From Quillaja saponaria (lineage: Eukaryota > Streptophyta > Magnoliopsida > Fabales > Quillajaceae): a DNA stretch of 64,000 bases. Of the stretch, positions 1 to 12,500 are shown one piece after another. Both the position numbers and the translations under genes were made by a program. The stretch covers positions 32,161,048 to 32,225,047 of the forward strand of contig CM055608.1 of assembly GCA_029379385.1 (NCBI GenBank), read 5' to 3'. The notes below the pieces were generated by a model. That model did no database searches and had not been told where the DNA came from. It saw only the letters and a list, made by a program, of their open reading frames with translations. The stretch's first letter is position 1. Each line of letters opens with the position of its first letter.

Positions 1-372
1 CTTTTTATCGAAAACGAAACAACAGGCTGCAAACAGCAAAAGTGAATAACAAGATTAACTGGGATTCAAGCAGTTTTATACTTGCATCCTCCACTACATA
101 TATGTTTTTCACTTCGTAAGCTCCTACAACTTACACTTTCTCCTCTTGTCTCATCTGCTGCTTACATATGCCCAGTTAAATTCCTAACAGACCAGACTAT
201 TTACCCCCAAAATAATCAAGGCAATGGCAAAGGTACATGATGAATTTTTTTTTGCTCAGCCTCATGGCCGGAATAACCCATGGAAACCATCTTCCTGTAA
301 ATAGTTAATTGAGAGCAACCATAGTCACGACAATACCAACTTATCATATGGTTCATCAATTTGAACCAACGT
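1..372. other. Downstream flank of the TPR gene
   Basis: No coding region is supported here. The stretch lies directly 3' of the stop codon of the minus-strand TPR gene and probably holds its 3' untranslated region. Short frames in it have no recognisable content. Confidence 0.4.
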
Positions 373-2687
373 TTATTTGGATATCCAATTCCGAGAAAGA
401 CAGTGAACCTTGGCAAGAGCAGCCATATAATCATCAGACCTGAATTGAGGAATGAAAACAATTTTATGAATTCAGAACAGTTTCGTCATTGAAATAGAGA
501 TATATCAAAGTCAAACCTTTGTCCATATTGAGACTGAGAGGCAGCAAGTATATGAAGTTTGGATGCATCTACTTTCTTCTGCACATGTGAAAATCCTTAA
601 ATGGTCACACACATGCAAACAATTTTCAAGCTAAATACAAAACCAGCTAGCAAGCATTCTAACACCAATTCTCTAGTAAGACATAGTTAATTAATCACAT
701 AATAAGTCACTCAGTCCATTTTCCTTCAACTTTCCCAATACATTTATCAATTATCAAGCACATGCAATAAATAACAGTGTGTGTCAGGATCCATGATAAG
801 CCCTGGATGTACATGCTCATTTACAACAGCTTTGGATGAGGCAAACCCAAAAGGAAACTCATGACTGCAAGGATTCAAGCACAAGTATGCATGTAAAAAT
901 CTTTCAAGTGATCTGGTACATGTTGTGAAGACAGGCTCCTCTTTCTTTCTTTTCGTTATAAGTGAAAGACATCTTACAGTTAAGTGTAAAACTCATCCAC
1001 ATTACGGGAAGATTAGGAGGTTGAGAGGATACCTCAGATTCATAATAAAGCCCAGCATACAGTGAAGCATAAAAATAGTCATTCTCTCTGCCACTTGTGA
1101 ATTCAGCAACAAGCTAGTCAGACAAATTGATTGCATTAGTCAGCTATAATTCTCGAAACAAAATGCAACCCAATCAGATGTATTAAGTAAGTTTCACAAA
1201 CTGTTCGAAGAAATTGTTTAATAACTATTGGGCTATTGTCAAGGCGATGAATATTTAATAACTAATATGGTGCTCCCTTAAAGTAAAAAATGTCGACATC
1301 TATCAACCTCATCCAAAATGAGCAAAACATAAGACTTATCTCAGATTATGACTACAGTAAACAAGTGATCCAAAAAGGTAAAGGTCTAAAATCACTTTGA
1401 AAGAAGAAAAATCCTGTTAAAAGAGTACAAAACAAAAGCTTCTGAATATCATTCTTTAAAGGAACTTTAAAACACTTCTCAAATCTCAATATGGCAGCTA
1501 TTGCCGGGTTAAATATGGCCCAAGTGGAGGAAAATGTAACTAAATCAAGACGGTATGTGTTTTAAATGAAAAGATTGAAAGCACACCTTTTCCGGATCTC
1601 CACCATCTTTAAACAAATTGTATGCTCCCCGCATGACTGGTCGTGGATCTCTGCCAACCTAAATTCACTCAGTAAGTAGTAATAATCATATAATCTCACT
1701 ATGTTGCTATCGCATAATCAGTTACTTGCCTCAAGAAATCGACTCCGTGCCTCATCAACTCCATATAGTTGAGCTTCACAAAGAAAGCACCACATGGACT
1801 CCTCTGTATCATTTGGATTCTGTGCAACATCTAACCGAAACTGCTCTGCTCCTTCTTCAAACCTACGGGGAGGTAAGAGTAACTCACAGACTTTCACATA
1901 TTTCAAATGCAATAATAACTATATCTTGCTTCTCTATTTCAAGAGATTATATAATTAAAAAAATAGATTTGCATCAATCATCAGATCTTTCATTTTGCAA
2001 AAAGCAATACATTCAACCAAATTGTGTTGAGATTTTTACTTTGCCGCCACAAAAGGGATTGGGATTGGGGTTGGGGGAAGAGCTATGAGATCAGTGGAAG
2101 TAATAAGTAATAGTACCTATCAAGATAGTAAAGTGACAGCCCTCTTTGCCAAAGATCTAATAACAAACACAATGCATTTCATGTAATTAAATTCATCCAA
2201 ATATTCGCAAAACAAATAAGCTAAATAGCAAAAAATACTCCAAAAACTTACATGCCTTTTGACGAGGATCCAACTCAATTGCCTTATCAAATTCCACTAA
2301 AGAACCCGAAACATCGCCCTTGACAATAAGAACTACTGAAAAAATTCAGAAAAATCGAAAATTTGTAAAGGGAATATAAGAAAGCAGAAAGAGAAGCTCA
2401 GTTATTACCTCCCTGAAAAGAAGCATTCCACGTCGAATTGCAAGTACGGCTTCACGGGAATTGTTGTTACCTCCTGTTAAGGCATCCCATATTCCAGAAA
2501 CAGAAGGAAGAAACAATCTTCCGGTTAGGGAGGGAGCTTGGTGGTAGTAAATACTTGAAGGAACAGTGCTAAAGAAGTGTGCTTTAAAGTGGGTTTTGAA
2601 CGAAAATGGAGGTGAGCGTGGTGAGGAAGGGAAATGTAAAGAGGGGGATACAGGAATGGCGGGTCTAAGGTTGTGAATTGTAGCCAT
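373..2687 (-). CDS. Chloroplast-type TPR protein, eight exons
   Basis: Predicted 266-residue protein. Coding exons on the minus strand, read from high to low: 2687-2409, 2318-2252, 2156-2117, 1862-1730, 1658-1587, 1113-1033, 578-517 and 439-373. All phases agree and give one open frame. The first ~60 residues are rich in Ser, Pro, Phe and His and poor in acids, as in a plastid transit peptide. TPR-like helices follow, with motifs such as EFDKAIELDPRQKA and EGAEQFRLDVAQNPND, then a conserved-looking VGRDPRPVMRGAYNLF segment. The end is AKVHCLSRNWISK. I recall a similar Arabidopsis protein (probably AT1G78915), but the symbol is not certain. TPR proteins usually act as scaffolds, so a plastid assembly or maintenance role is inference. 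The intron after 1730 starts with GC (gcaagt) rather than GT, a known minor donor class. The start is the only ATG in frame at the head of exon 1. Confidence 0.85.
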
Positions 2688-3273
2688 GGGGGAATCAAGA
2701 CGGAAAAGAAGATTTCTCAGCCGGAGAGACAGATAAGGGGGATGAGGCGCCAAAAACCAGTTTATGGGTTGGATAATTGGGTTGGGCTTCTTTGTTTTCA
2801 CTTCCTTGCCATGGATGGGTTTCATTACTGTCACCGAATTTGAATGGTATAGGTTTTTTTCTTTTGAGAAGAAAGCAACTTTTGGGCTTTATGGAAAAAT
2901 ATTACTTTTGTGTTTTGCACAATTGATTACTCTGGTAAATTTTTATACGAGACATTATCAAAAACTCAAATAATAGACATTTAAAATAACTAAATAATAA
3001 TATAGATGTATGTTAATGTGATGAAAGAAGTATTTTGCCCTTTTTCTTATTTAATAGAGTACCAAACATTAGTCCTTATTTTGCTGTCTTTGCCACCCAA
3101 CCAACACATTTATGACTGTCATGTTCTATATTAGGATTTAGGAGGCTTGTCTAAAATAGTAGAATACATGTCAAATATTCATCACGTCAATTGGGTGTCT
3201 CAGTTTTCTTTGCTGTGTTTGCTTCATTAATTAGTGTTAAACCTGTTTTTAAAATTCATTATCAATTAAACCC
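2688..3273. other. Intergenic region between divergent genes
   Basis: About 590 bases separate the start codons of the minus-strand TPR gene and the plus-strand F-box gene, so both 5' regions share it. It is AT-rich beyond 2850. No further gene is supported. A frame at 2764-2973 is non-coding in character. Confidence 0.5.
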
Positions 3274-4324
3274 ATGGCAGTTGGTGTTGGTTTCAGCAAC
3301 ATGGATATGTTGCCAGAAGAATGTGTTTCTACAATTCTATCATTTACATCTCCACCCGAGGCATGCAGATCTTCATTGGTTTCTTCCACGTTTCGATCAG
3401 CTTCAGAGTCTGATATTGTTTGGGAGAAATTCTTGCCATCTGATTATGAAAACATTCTCTCGAGGGCAGTCACTCCGTTGAAATTCTCTTCAAAGAAGGA
3501 GCTTTTTTATGGCTTATGCAGTTCTCTTCTCATAGATGATGGCAACAAGGTATCAAGCTCAATTAGTTCATTGAATTCATCATGAAAAAGGGTATACATC
3601 ACTGCATTAGTTTTATATTTCCCCTGTTTTAAATGCAGAGCTTCAAACTGGACAAGTTTTCTGGCAAAGAATCCTATATCCTATCTGCAAGAGAGCTTTC
3701 TATAACATGGAGCAATGACCCAATGTATTGGACTTGGAAACAAATCCCTGAATCAAGGTGACTTTTCATTTTTGTTCTTCTTATTACTTCAAGTTAATTA
3801 GACCAAAAATAGTGAGACTAAGCAAATTATTATTTCCCATTTTCCCTATTTGCAGGTTTCCAAGGGCGGTTGAGCTCAGAACAATCAGCTGGTTAGAGAT
3901 TGAAGGAAAAATCAACACTAAATTGCTAGCACCAACCACAACATATGGAGCTTATCTTATAATGAAGGTTTCAAATAGGGCATATGGGCTTGATTCTATG
4001 CCATGTGAGATATCAATTGAAATGGGAAACATTGTGCAGACTGGCTTTGCAATTTTATGTCCTAAAGATAGGAATAAACAACAAATGGGGAGCCTATTTT
4101 TTGCAAACCACGTTGAAATGTTGAGGATGTTAATGATCCAAATCCAATGCAATGGACATGTTCCATGTAAAAGAGAAGATGGGTGGATGGAGATTGAGTT
4201 AGGTGAGTTTTTCAGTGGTGAAAATGATGATGAGGTCAAGATGAGTTTGATGGAGGTAAACGGTTACCAATTAAAAGGAGGACTTATCATTGAAGGCATT
4301 GAAGTGAGGCCTAAAAAAGTTTGA
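3274..4324 (+). CDS. F-box protein, PP2-B10-like
   Basis: Three exons, 3274-3549, 3639-3757 and 3856-4324, join in frame to 287 residues. The N-terminus is an F-box ([16 protein letters not shown], then [20 protein letters not shown]). The rest matches the phloem protein 2 (PP2/Nictaba-like) fold: ARELSITW, a W-rich start (YWTW), [19 protein letters not shown], and a C-terminal [11 protein letters not shown] and [12 protein letters not shown]. The family is known as F-box lectin-like adaptors of SCF ubiquitin ligases. The F-box binds SKP1/ASK and the PP2 domain picks targets, probably glycoproteins. Exon number and length are normal for PP2-B genes. Translation could start at 3274 or at Met 3301, nine residues later; the F-box begins right after the second. 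A first-exon copy of a related gene lies 0.6 kb downstream. Confidence 0.88.
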
Positions 4325-4929
4325 AACTTTCAGTGGGTTCCTGTCCTAGTTGAGGGGCTCTTTTGGACGCTAGAGAGAGATACCTTTAAAGAAAAAAAAA
4401 ACTGAAAAGTTGTTGCTTTTCTTCTCTGTTTGTGTATAGGTGTCATTCTTTGATTTGTTGTGCATGACTTAAAGGAAGATTATAAAAGTTAAAGAATTTT
4501 CATTTTTTTCTGTTTAGTTCCCTCATCTTTAAAAGAGGGAACTTCTGTAATTCTGCAGTTATATCAGACACATACCAGATATCTAATGATCCTAAAATGG
4601 AATTCATTCTGTGGTGTATCTAGTTTTTAGGATTAATATAAGAATTTTTTTGCAGAAAATTCTGAAGTATTTTCAACCAATAATTTGATGCCAGATGTAA
4701 AATTCACAATTCCTTTATGATAATGCAGTCCCTTAAGCAATGGCTCCTTAAACTCTCATGGATGTCCTCATGTGTCATCTCATGTTGACATAATATGCAG
4801 CCTGAAGAAAATGTCGTCATTTTGATGAAACATTGGACCATATGGGAGCTGGCAGTTTTGGCACAACCTATATATGCATGTTATGCTTCATTAATGCTTC
4901 GCACATTGCTCTTCAAAAATCTCATTGTT
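4325..4929. other. Intergenic, 3' flank of the F-box gene
   Basis: AT-rich spacer holding the probable 3' UTR of the PP2-B-like gene. No gene is recognised before the F-box exon relic. Confidence 0.4.
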
Positions 4930-5176
4930 CTGTTTTCTGCTTATTCTGAATTTCTGCCTGAAGATTGTTTTGCACATATTTTGTCATTGACATCTCCAGG
5001 TGCTTGTTATTCCTGTCTTGTCTCCTTGATGGTCCAGTCCATGGTGGATTCAGACCCCGTGTGGGAGAATTATAAACAAATTCTCTGCAAATTAGTTGTT
5101 CACTTTGTGTGCTCGTCCAAGAAACAGTCATTTGTGAGAATATTTAAACCATATCTTACTGATGGGAGTAAGAAGG
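4930..5176 (+). pseudogene. Orphan first exon of a PP2-B-like F-box gene
   Basis: The translation FLPEDCFAHILSLTSP, then CLVSLMVQSMVDSDPVWE and SSKKQSFVRIFKPYLTDG, aligns along its length with exon 1 of the intact gene at 3274-3549 (FLPEEC-type F-box, [20 protein letters not shown]). It ends at the same splice point: an AAG followed by gtaatt at 5176/5177. No exons 2 and 3 encoding a PP2 domain are found in the next several kilobases. Tandem repeats take their place. The exon has lost a few codons between VWEN and SSKK. Best read as the remnant of a tandem duplicate. A short F-box-only protein ending in the retained intron is possible but less likely. Confidence 0.7.
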
Positions 5177-5256
5177 TAATTTCAGATAGCCATGACCTAA
5201 ATTTTTTATTTTACAAAAAAATGTGTCTGATTAGGGATGTTTTCGTGAACAATGAC

Positions 5257-5610
5257 ATCTGCCTACTTGCATGTTAGAAACTTGTAGCCTTAATGCTTAT
5301 GTTTTGTCATTAACAAGATTATGAATGTAAGATGCCTAATCCATGAGTATGACTATATATGAGATTCAACATTTGATATCTGCCTACTTGCATGTTAGAA
5401 ACCTGTAGCCTTACTGCTTGTGTTGAATACTGTCATTAACAAGATTAGGAATGTGCCCAATCTGAGTATGACTATATATGAGATTCACATTTGATATCTG
5501 CCTACTTGCATGTTAGAAACATGTAGCCTTACTGCTTGTGTTTAATACTGTCATTAACAAGATTAGGAATGTGCCTAATCTGAGTATGACTATGAGATTC
5601 AAAATTTGAG
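5257..5610. repeat. Three-copy tandem repeat, about 120-bp unit
   Basis: Three successive copies begin with atctgcctacttgcatgtta at 5257, 5378 and 5496, so the periods are 121 and 118. Each includes a tgtagcctta block, a gtcattaacaagatta block and a gagtatgactat block. Copies 2 and 3 are closer to each other than to copy 1. The array sits where the missing exons of the F-box relic would be expected. Confidence 0.85.
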
Positions 5611-6180
5611 AATCTAAAAGAATTATAAGTGGCGATATGAACGAATTTCTGACCATTTGGTCACAGAGCTCTTTACTTCATGTCATGAAGCATTTTAGGT
5701 ACCCGATAAGTTAAGTTGTTAGCTGAGACCCGAGCTCAACTCTCTTGCACATAACTATCAAGACTCTGCGTACACAGCTCCTCCTAATAAGATTCAAGGT
5801 CGCCATGTTCCAAGATTAGTGTTTCCAGTTTAGACTAATGGCTACATAAGTATACCTATATCATTCAATCTTAGTAACCAACTAGATTCAAACTGTCTTT
5901 AGCCTGCATATTTATATATATATATATATTAATAATTGTTGGATTATAAATGCCTATCAGAAGCCTTCATTCCTTGTTTTGGCATTTGTAATTTGTATTT
6001 GTATAATTTTAAAGGTAAACTTGAATGACTTATAAAAAATCCTTGCAGAAAGAAAAACAAATCAACTAAGAATAATGCATTGTATGCACACTATGCAGTC
6101 TTTTGTCTGCTAACTACGACAACAAGGCATGCATCATGATGCAGAAAAAATGCATTATTTTGCAGTTAGGTCAAGGTTGC

Positions 6181-6295
6181 TTGTGCATCCACAGGCAGTG
6201 GAACAAATATGAATTCTTCATAAAAGGAAGAAACAAATATGAATTCTTCATAAAAGGAAGAGTTCATATTTGTTCCGTTGCCTGTGGATGCACAA
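6181..6295. repeat. Hairpin-forming inverted repeat with internal direct repeat
   Basis: Arms 6181-6213 and 6263-6295 are 33 bases each and reverse-complementary except at two positions. On a plus-strand transcript both exceptions would be G:U pairs. A 30-base direct repeat (6201-6230 and 6231-6260, one mismatch) contains part of the left arm and fills the loop. No open gene is present; the frame across it is a by-product. It could be a small MITE remnant or a young hairpin RNA locus. Confidence 0.75.
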
Positions 6296-9200
6296 TTGGC
6301 CTATATTTATAGAAGTTTAAATGTCAAGCCCACTGGTAAAGACAACTTTCTCTGAAGAACAGTGTTCCGTGTGTAAAGAGTTTTAGAACTGGATTCCAAA
6401 TTTATCCACGTAACTCCATATATGGTGGCCTTAGAATCTTCTAACCTTATCCTTACCTCAACTTTTGGGTGTTTCCCATTTTGTCAAAACATTAATTAAT
6501 TGTGGTATTGACGAGAACAGAGTTATATAATATACTACAATCCTCCTCCAATATTTCATGAATTTAAATGCTTACACCTAAGTATATATCAACTATGTAT
6601 GAACTGCTAAATTTTACCCAGATAAGTGAATTTTCTTACACAATCTGATAATGTCAAGTGAAATTATTGAACAATAGAATGTCCCTAATTAAACTACTCC
6701 TTTCACTCTAATAAGTTTGTTTTTACAACAAAAGGAATTCTTAAAATTCTCTTTCTACCAATCACATATTTCCACACTATTTTTGTCTAATTTTTAATTT
6801 GGCACAAAGCAATATGAGAGAGTATTGGGTATATAATAATGTAATATCATGAGAAGTCCAGGGGACATAATAGGAAATGTAAAACAAAATTATATATGAT
6901 TAACCACATTAATCCCTAACCCTAGCTGTTGTCCTCATACCATCTCTAATTATCTACACAGCGCACAGAGAATTTTGTATCTTTCTCTCTTACTCTCCCC
7001 CAATTGTTTTAGGATTCAGTGATGTTGCTTGTGTTTGACTTGAGTTTTTCATTATTTTTTCCTATAATTTTTTGAATTTAACGGTTAAGTGATATATTAT
7101 TACTATCACCCATTTATTTATTCGATTCGATCAAAGAAAGATTATTCATTCTTAATTTTTTTATATTAATTTTGTTGTTAATGATAGTAAGATTCTGATG
7201 ATAAATGTGTGTCCTAGCTCATTATGAGGCCTTTTTCAAGGTGTGGGAATCGAATCTTTCCACTTCCACACCTATCTGATATTATTTTTAAAAAATTTTC
7301 TTTCTGTTTTTAAGAAATATCATCACAACTTTTGAGATATAAGTGTAATCTCGTTGCCATCCAATTTTTCATAAAAAAAAATCTTTATGTTAAATTATGT
7401 AAATCTTACTCTAAATGTGTACTACCAGAAAACCTTTATTTTTCATTACTTGTTAATTTATTTAATAATTTGGGAGAAAGTCTTTATTATTGTGGGCCTC
7501 AAAAATCCATTTAACTTTTTGTCTGAATCTTAATTTTGCATGTGGTACCAGACAAGAAGAAACTGTGAAGGTCTTGCTCATGTGGTAGGGATTACTGATT
7601 AGTGGAGGCCATATGCCAAGAGAGTTGATAGTGTTCATGTTTACGCGTCTGCCTTTCATGGCGCCTAGCCCATTTATGAACAAGGAATTTTTCGAATAAA
7701 AAAAGTAAAATATTAAGTCCTTTTTTCACACCCAAAACACTCCTAATTCATTGCAGACAGTTTAACTTAAATGATTAGAACATATTTTTTTCATTCTCTA
7801 ATACTCGAGTGGGTATGTCACGTTTTTCTTTATCAATTTTGTAATAATGTTAAAATAATTATAATATATTCTTTTGCATGAAAATTAATAATGTGACATG
7901 TATAATGAGTTCCAAAATAAATAAATATATATATATATATTTCCCACTCCTCTCATGCATTTTTTTTGTCTTACTATTCTGTCATGATGTTGCCTCTTAC
8001 TCATCGTTTACATCATCTCTCTCCAAAAATTATAAAATGAGAATTTGTGATGATTTGACTATAAAATAATTTTCGTATGAAATTTACGAATAAATGATAA
8101 TTGTAGAATGAAATTTACCCAAAATAAATAAATTTGGTAACAATTTTTATTTTTTTTCCAACTCTACCCGTGGCAATCAAAAATATTTTAAACCACATTA
8201 TACCATCCAAAATTTAACAGTATTAGAAGGAAAAAATACAAATTAATATTTTAAAAGTTATGAAATGAAACTGCTTTTATGATAAAATTAACATAAAAGT
8301 AATATTTTGAAATTAACAATAAGTAATATTTTAAAAGTGATAGGAACAATTTTATCATTAACTTGTGTGACATCGTAACATTTTTAAAGTATCCATTCTC
8401 ATAATTAAATTCTCTTACAAAAATAAATCTTGAACTTATATTTAATAGAAATTCTTAAAAGATCAAAATTTATTTTTAATATTTATTAAAAAATTAAAAA
8501 AAAATATTATTGGAATGGTTTTTATGCTAAAATAGTTTACTAGTAGTTAAATTCAAAGTTAAGTCGATGTACTGATTCAATGGTAACCTCTATTAACCTT
8601 AACAATAAGCCTTTAAATTTGAGCTGCCATGACGTCTTGTCCTTGTTAATTTTCAATATCCTAATATCTTATAAGTAAAAATAGATGATGCTATAACTCA
8701 GTTACGAAATAATCTATTTACTCTCATATTTTTTAATGATAAAATTTAAAAAATAAAAATTTGAGGTGTATTTAATGATTTTTCTCTCCTTTTCCAAAGA
8801 GTAAATTTTTCCGACTATAGAAATTAAAATTTATAAAAATGTTACCACTGTAACTTAAAAGATTAACTGTAGACATGAACTATAGTTTACGTAAGTTGGT
8901 GTGCGTGCATAATTTGAATAAGACATGGCCGTAGTGCGTCTCAAAATTTGAAAAAGACATGTGGCGTCAACAAGCTAACGTGTGCCACGTAGATGGTGTT
9001 TGCTTACGTTGGATACCTAATCTCCTAAATCCTAATCATTAATTAACTTGGTGATAAAATTGGGCATTGTTACTCTACTTCAGGGTCTTCCTTTAAATAT
9101 TTATTATTATTATTTTTTTTTTATCAAAGATGAAAATAATAAATAATATAATTTTGAAGTACAAATAAGCCTCCATGATTGGTTGCCAAGAGAGTTATAA

Positions 9201-9529
9201 TAATTGAGCAAAGAGATTGGGTACAGACAATTCTCACCCACCGTCAAGATTAGGATAAAGTACTATGTATATTTATAGTTCCGCCCCACCTAATTTAATG
9301 AAGTCATCGATTCGTCCAAATTAATCTAACTAAAACCTTAATTCTTAATGCGCCACGTTGCTAAACTTCCACAACCTTAAAACACATTCAATGGCTTCTG
9401 TGACCGTCACTCTCTCCCTCTCTTTCTCTAGTAGGATTACTTATTCTCTCTGTTCGAAGCTCCAACTGCCAAATCACCAAAACACATTCTCTAACATCAA
9501 TCATTAAAAGCACCAACTTTTCTCTACTC
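6296..9529. other. Long AT-rich intergenic region
   Basis: No gene is supported on either strand across 3.2 kb. It holds TA microsatellites (about 7925-7940), long A/T runs and scattered short frames. The last kilobase is the likely promoter of the DUF1399 gene, with ACGT-type motifs (tgacgtc near 8629, gccacgtag near 8985). TE debris is likely, but I see no clear ends. Confidence 0.4.
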
Positions 9530-12500
9530 ATGTCGGCGGCGAGTCGTAGCGGCTCCGACATTTCGGCCAACTCTTTGACGAGAAGCCTCACTGAAACATC
9601 TGAAATAGACAAAATACGACTGGGTCTTGATCTCGTTTCAGCTGCCAGAAGAATTGTTGGGTTTTTAAGGACTGTGGCCGAAAGTCAGTGGCTACACCTG
9701 AAGCCAATAGTCGTGGAAGCCATTAGAAGGTTCAAGAATTCATCAGCTTCAGCTCTTATAAGGTAAAGTACATTGATTTGATGCAACAGTGACAGTTGAT
9801 TTTGTGGGTTGCTTTGCCAGGTATGATCAGTTGTGGATGCCGTTGATTTCAGATCTTACGGTGGTGGGGTCAACGCCTCCAGTGGTACTTCCTCCGATTG
9901 ACGTCGAGTGGGTTTGGTTCTGTCATACATTGAATCCGGTTAGCCGCAATCCTCTCCTCAATTTCCAGTAAATTTTTTTGTTCTTTTTTCTTTTTTTTAC
10001 ATTAAAGGTATGTTTGGAAGCTGAGAATGTATGATCAGAAAACAAAAGAAAAGAAAGTTCTTTTACTCCTGCTTTTTGTTTGGGACTTTCCATTTTCTAG
10101 AACCAAAAGGTATTTTTTCTCGTGTTGGTGTTTTCTTTTTGTTTCTCAGCCGCCAAACAGAATGTTAACCTCCCGTATTTGTACTGATGGTATATAATAT
10201 AATTCAATTGGAAATGAACAATTCAGGTTAGTTACAAGCAATATTGTGAGGCTAGATTCTCACAACTTATTGGGAAACCTGCAATTTTGAATGAAGAGAA
10301 TGAAGAGTACGCATTAATGAGATGCAGTGAAATTTGGAAGCGTAAATATCCATCAGAGTCTTTTGAGAATGAAGCATTTTCGATTTCAGAGGACCAAATA
10401 GTTGTTACCAATGAGGATTTGTTTAAGGAAATTGAAAAGCAAAGGTTATTGTACTTGAAATTTTCAGAACCGTATATGTCTGAGATTGTGTACCTAATAG
10501 CAGCGAAGCAGAGATACAAGGCATTTTTGTATATATTACAAAGTTGCACAGATGGGTTTTCTCGTTTGGTGCCCACTTTGGATATTATGCTAATGTGGTT
10601 GACCCATCAGGTGCGTTCAGTTTCTTCATCCTTTCCTTTTACCTGTATTTTCTCAGTCAGATGTTTTAGCCTTTGGTTTTATGCTATTTTTCTGGGAGGT
10701 TTATATATTCTTATGTCCAACCTCAACTAGAGTGGGATTTAAGGCTAGTTGAGTTGAGTTTTTTGTTGTTTATAATATGTCCCCTATTTCTGCTACACAA
10801 GTGGGATATGTCCAAACTAACATAAGCCGTTCTACTTGTTTCCATCCCTCTAAATTACTTTATTGCTTTTGAAATGAGCCAGAGCTACCCAACAATATAT
10901 TTAGAGGATTTGAATGAGTTGGAAGGAGAGATGGGGAAGGTGGTGACTGTATCAGAGACTCCTAATGAGAAAGAGTTCGAAGAAACCAAGAAGCTGTGGG
11001 AGGGGGCATTTGATCAACCTTATGAGAAAGCTGGTGGAGCAGTAGCCTTAACATTACAGGGGAGTTCTTCTGAGGAGTCTCCAGTTTACTGGGAAGAATC
11101 AGATACAGATGCCAACACGAAATACAAGTCCATGCATCCAAGGTTCTTGCTTGAGGTCAGTTATTTTCTCTCTACACAACTTTTCCTTCTCCGGCTGTCA
11201 CTGCTCTCTTTTAGTTTCCTAGTGCTAGGAAATGGTGTTATCATTAACATTAGCATGGTCGCCCATTTGATGAAACTTTAGTGTTTTCTTTAATTCTTTC
11301 TTAGTTGGTTCATCGTCACTTCTGTTTTTATAGATAAGATTTTGAATTCCATGTGGAAGGCTGAAAGCTAAATGATTCAGATTGCTTATTAGTGGCATTC
11401 AGCTTTATAGTGGGGCATTCATTTCCTACATTCCTCATTTAGACATTTCAGGAACAAAATTTTTACACATTAAAAGCTTATAAACAACCTACAAATTTGA
11501 CAGTTTTTTCTTTGTTGAAAAAAGTGATTATGTGAAGTAAAAAATTTATACTAGGGTGATTTAGCAGCTATCCCAAGTATCATCTAATTGCTGAGTTACA
11601 CTGAATGTGTCCTGATTTTGCAATCTAGGTTTGTGTGTTTGTGAGGCTTAAGTCTGGAATGAAGGCAACGCAACAGGATAAGAAATGTGATTTCCTACGC
11701 CTGCGGACAGTAAGATGTCATAGTGAGCTAAAGCTTGATAAAATTTTGTCCAGTTTCCCTTATGATTCATGGCGAAAAGCTTGGCATCTTTACTGTGAGT
11801 TTGGAACTAAAGGAGTCATACTTGAGTATTATCATCATGGTGCTAACTGTTTCAAAGGATGTAGCCTGCAGGACTCTGTTACATTCCACTGGAATGATTT
11901 AGTGAGAGCTTCCTCTCAAACTCTGAGAAAGGAAGTTACTCAACAAGTGACTTTCATTGTTTCAATAACCCCGCCTGTTCAAGCATCATACTTGTTGAAA
12001 TGTGTGCCAGACCGAGTCACAGATGATTCAGGGGCAATGATTTCTGATGTGATTCTGAGGATGAACAGATATCGTCCTCAAGAAGGCCGATGGTTGTCTC
12101 GCACAGTCCTCGATCATGCAGGCAGAGAGTGTTTTGTCATTAGAATAAGGTGAACTTCATAATCTACCTTTTTTAGGAAAGGCAAATGATAGTCCATTGC
12201 ATAAATACTAGTAGTTTACAAAAGCACAAGCTTGATATGAATTGCAGGATAGGTGGAGGGTTTTGGAGAAGAGGAGGTGAAACACCATCTACTTTGAAAT
12301 GGGAGGATAGGATTGTAGAGATACGAGAAGGATCTTGGTCTTATGTTGCTGGTTCTATTGGAAGAGCCCCTGGTATATTTTGTTTATGATTGTGTGGTAT
12401 GTCTTTCTAACTTGATATTCGTTGCGAAGGTAATTGCCACCAATATGTTTGCTTCCTGGGTGGATGGGGGGTACAGCATGACATAAGGTAAAACTTGTAA

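Noticed and set aside
1726..2088. 120-codon plus-strand frame
   Set aside because: It lies antisense to TPR exons and introns and has no recognisable content. The minus-strand gene explains the region.
5257..5610. CRISPR-like repeat array
   Set aside because: The 120-base units are adjacent without unique spacers, and this is a plant nuclear region.
6103..6312. 69-codon frame across the hairpin
   Set aside because: Its repeated NKYEFFIKGR comes only from the 30-base DNA repeat; there are no signs of coding.
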